DNA of 17,505 nucleotides from Actinomortierella ambigua (taxonomy: Eukaryota; Mortierellomycota; Mortierellomycetes; Mortierellales; Mortierellaceae): the NCBI GenBank assembly GCA_016098155.1, contig JAAAJB010000631.1:1-17505 (forward strand). Reading direction: 5' to 3'. This document shows, in pieces, positions 16,517-17,505 of the stretch. Each line of letters opens with the position of its first letter. Positions within the stretch are counted from its first letter, which is position 1. The position numbers and the translations under genes are program-made. Below the pieces are notes generated by a model, which saw nothing but the letters and a program-made list of their open reading frames with translations, was not told the origin of the DNA and made no database searches.

Positions 16517-17115
16517 TTACTCAGCTTTTCTTTTATTGCTGCCATCGCTCCTAGCGGCCGAACTAGGGTGAGAATAGCGCGTCAAGAATGAGATACGAGC
16601 CACCTCCTCCGAATCTCGTTCTCCAGAAGCGCTGGGGAAAATTATCCCCGCCCCGCCCTCACCAAGGAAGCCTTCTTCTCCTAGCCTTATGTGTAAGTTA
16701 GGTCCTCCCCCCCTCTCTTCCCCGTCGACGTGAGAGTAGCGCCGAGGAGACCACCTCGGGCGGTGTGATGTAGCCGTCTGATATAGCTGTCTGGCTGTCC
16801 TCCAATGCTGGCCTGTTAACTGAGGGCCTCTACGCCATTGTCGTTGGCGAAGGGGCCGCCCCAACCTGGAACATCTGTCTCTGCAAGGGCGGTGGGCGAA
16901 CGTTAAGGGCAGGAGGGACAGACTGACGCAGTGCCCTATTTTTGTTTTGTGGAGTGAAGGTGGACTACCGACTGCAGCGTAGAGAGTTTCGATAGGGGTG
17001 TTAGGGCACAAACACAAGCACCGCGACGGCGACTCTTACCAAATAGCACTATAATTCACGTTGGTGGCGCATCTCCTTGGCGTCCTGGGGGTGCTGGGCA
17101 TCGCTGGGGGCTCTT
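16517..17115 (-). other. Unresolved, possibly decayed or mis-framed coding region
   Basis: Several protein-like pieces follow one another on the minus strand in different frames. MPSTPRTPRRCATNVNYSAI (ATG at about 17096) ends at a donor GTAAGA near 17037. After an acceptor-like TTGCAG at 16881-16886, ETDVPGWGGPFANDNGVEAL runs into TAA at 16816. SVNRPALEDSQTAI then SDGYITPPEVVSSALLSRRR follows in the next frame to 16698. SASGERDSEEVARISFLTRY ending SNKRKAE follows in a third, stopping at 16517. A single C removed near 16825 would join pieces two and three. No family is recognised. It could be a pseudogene, a multi-exon gene I could not splice, or coincidence. Confidence 0.3.
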
Positions 17116-17288
17116 GGTCGGGATCTTCAACGCAAATGTTTAATAGCTGAGAAACGCGAGCAGGAAAATTGGTGGCGGCGTTTGTTACGTATTTATATCC
17201 ATCTATTACGCCGTAAGGTACCTTTTTTGTTCCATGCAAACGCTATGGGGGCATTACCTTCTTCAGTAGAACAGAACCCAGACACATC

Positions 17289-17505
17289 ATGGCATCGCCG
17301 GGCAGACTGGACACGGACAGCAACTCTCTGCTGACAAAGCGGAAAATTCAGGAGATGGTGGCCCAGATCGACCCCAGCGAACGACTCGAACCAGAGGTGG
17401 AAGATGTAAAGAGAAATGAACCCCATCACTACAGGACCTTGTTCTTTTTTTTTTTTTTTTTTTTTTTTGACAGAATTCCACTCCCCGTAAAAAACGTGCA
17501 ACGCA
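17289..17505 (+). CDS. TAF12: TAF12-like TFIID subunit, start of the histone fold (partial)
   Basis: The exon 17289-17405 encodes 39 residues: MASPGRLDTDSNS, LLTKRKIQEMVAQIDPSERL, EPEVED. This matches the opening of the TAF12 histone-fold domain (helix alpha-1 and the following loop), a subunit shared by TFIID and SAGA that pairs with TAF4 in the nucleus. A donor GTAAAG follows. The next acceptor-like GACAG after a T24 run (17472-17473) would add NSTPRKKRAT, which does not fit the expected LLLEIADDFI-type continuation, so the real next exon may lie beyond the window. Known TAF12 proteins often carry a Gln-rich N-terminal region; none is visible here. The ATG may therefore be internal, with an exon starting after TTCTTCAG at about 17265. 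The gene is cut by the window edge. Confidence 0.6.
   Translation, partial: MASPGRLDTDSNSLLTKRKIQEMVAQIDPSERLEPEVEDVKRNEPHHYRTLFFFFFFFFFDRIPLPVKNVQR
17445..17468. repeat. T24 homopolymer in the TAF12-like intron
   Basis: Twenty-four T followed by GACAG, so on this strand it would serve as an extreme polypyrimidine tract before a 3' splice site, if that site is used. Confidence 0.9.

Noticed and set aside
1..17505. A coordinated gene cluster or novel defence-type system
   Set aside because: The recognised genes are unrelated housekeeping functions in mixed orientations with their own promoters and polyadenylation signals; nothing links them into one system.

Overview
The window looks like nuclear DNA of an early-diverging fungus, most likely Mortierellomycota. 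The genes have short GT-AG introns, there are many GA/CT microsatellites and long poly-A/poly-T runs, and the largest intronless gene is an F-box/leucine-rich-repeat protein of the kind greatly expanded in Mortierella and relatives. The phylum assignment is inference from protein style; no rRNA or species marker is present.

Layout. 1-1900: two minus-strand genes in tandem, a cytosine deaminase (FCY1 type) and a secreted cysteine-rich, Thr/Pro-rich surface protein. 2600-3710: minus-strand ribosomal protein L11 (uL5) in five exons, including a 10-nt micro-exon. 3710-5350: mostly non-coding, with a nested hairpin and a possible orphan terminal exon. 5349-6319: an alpha/beta-hydrolase on the minus strand, still readable but broken by about nine frame changes. 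6997-8592: plus-strand F-box/LRR gene, followed by a decayed F-box start at 8776. 8986-10983: minus-strand inositol-pentakisphosphate 2-kinase (IPK1). 11243-13004: plus-strand L-serine/L-threonine dehydratase in six exons, head-to-head with IPK1 over a 259-bp shared promoter. 13287-15584: minus-strand ABCE1/Rli1 in four exons, convergent with the dehydratase. 15585-17288: mostly non-coding, with one unresolved, possibly decayed coding region. 17289-17505: the first recognisable exon of a TAF12-like TFIID subunit running off the right edge.

The genes are ordinary eukaryotic housekeeping genes (pyrimidine salvage, translation and ribosome recycling, inositol phosphate synthesis, amino-acid catabolism, basal transcription) and do not form an evident pathway or cluster. 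I found no mobile element, CRISPR array, tRNA or rRNA. The points that most deserve attention are gene structures: the RPL11 micro-exon, an in-frame TGA or 48-nt mini-intron in IPK1, the Asn/Asp-rich insertion in the deaminase, and the frame-broken hydrolase. I did not find convincing evidence of a new multi-gene system. Exon boundaries were derived by hand from splice consensus and from remembered family conservation, not by alignment.
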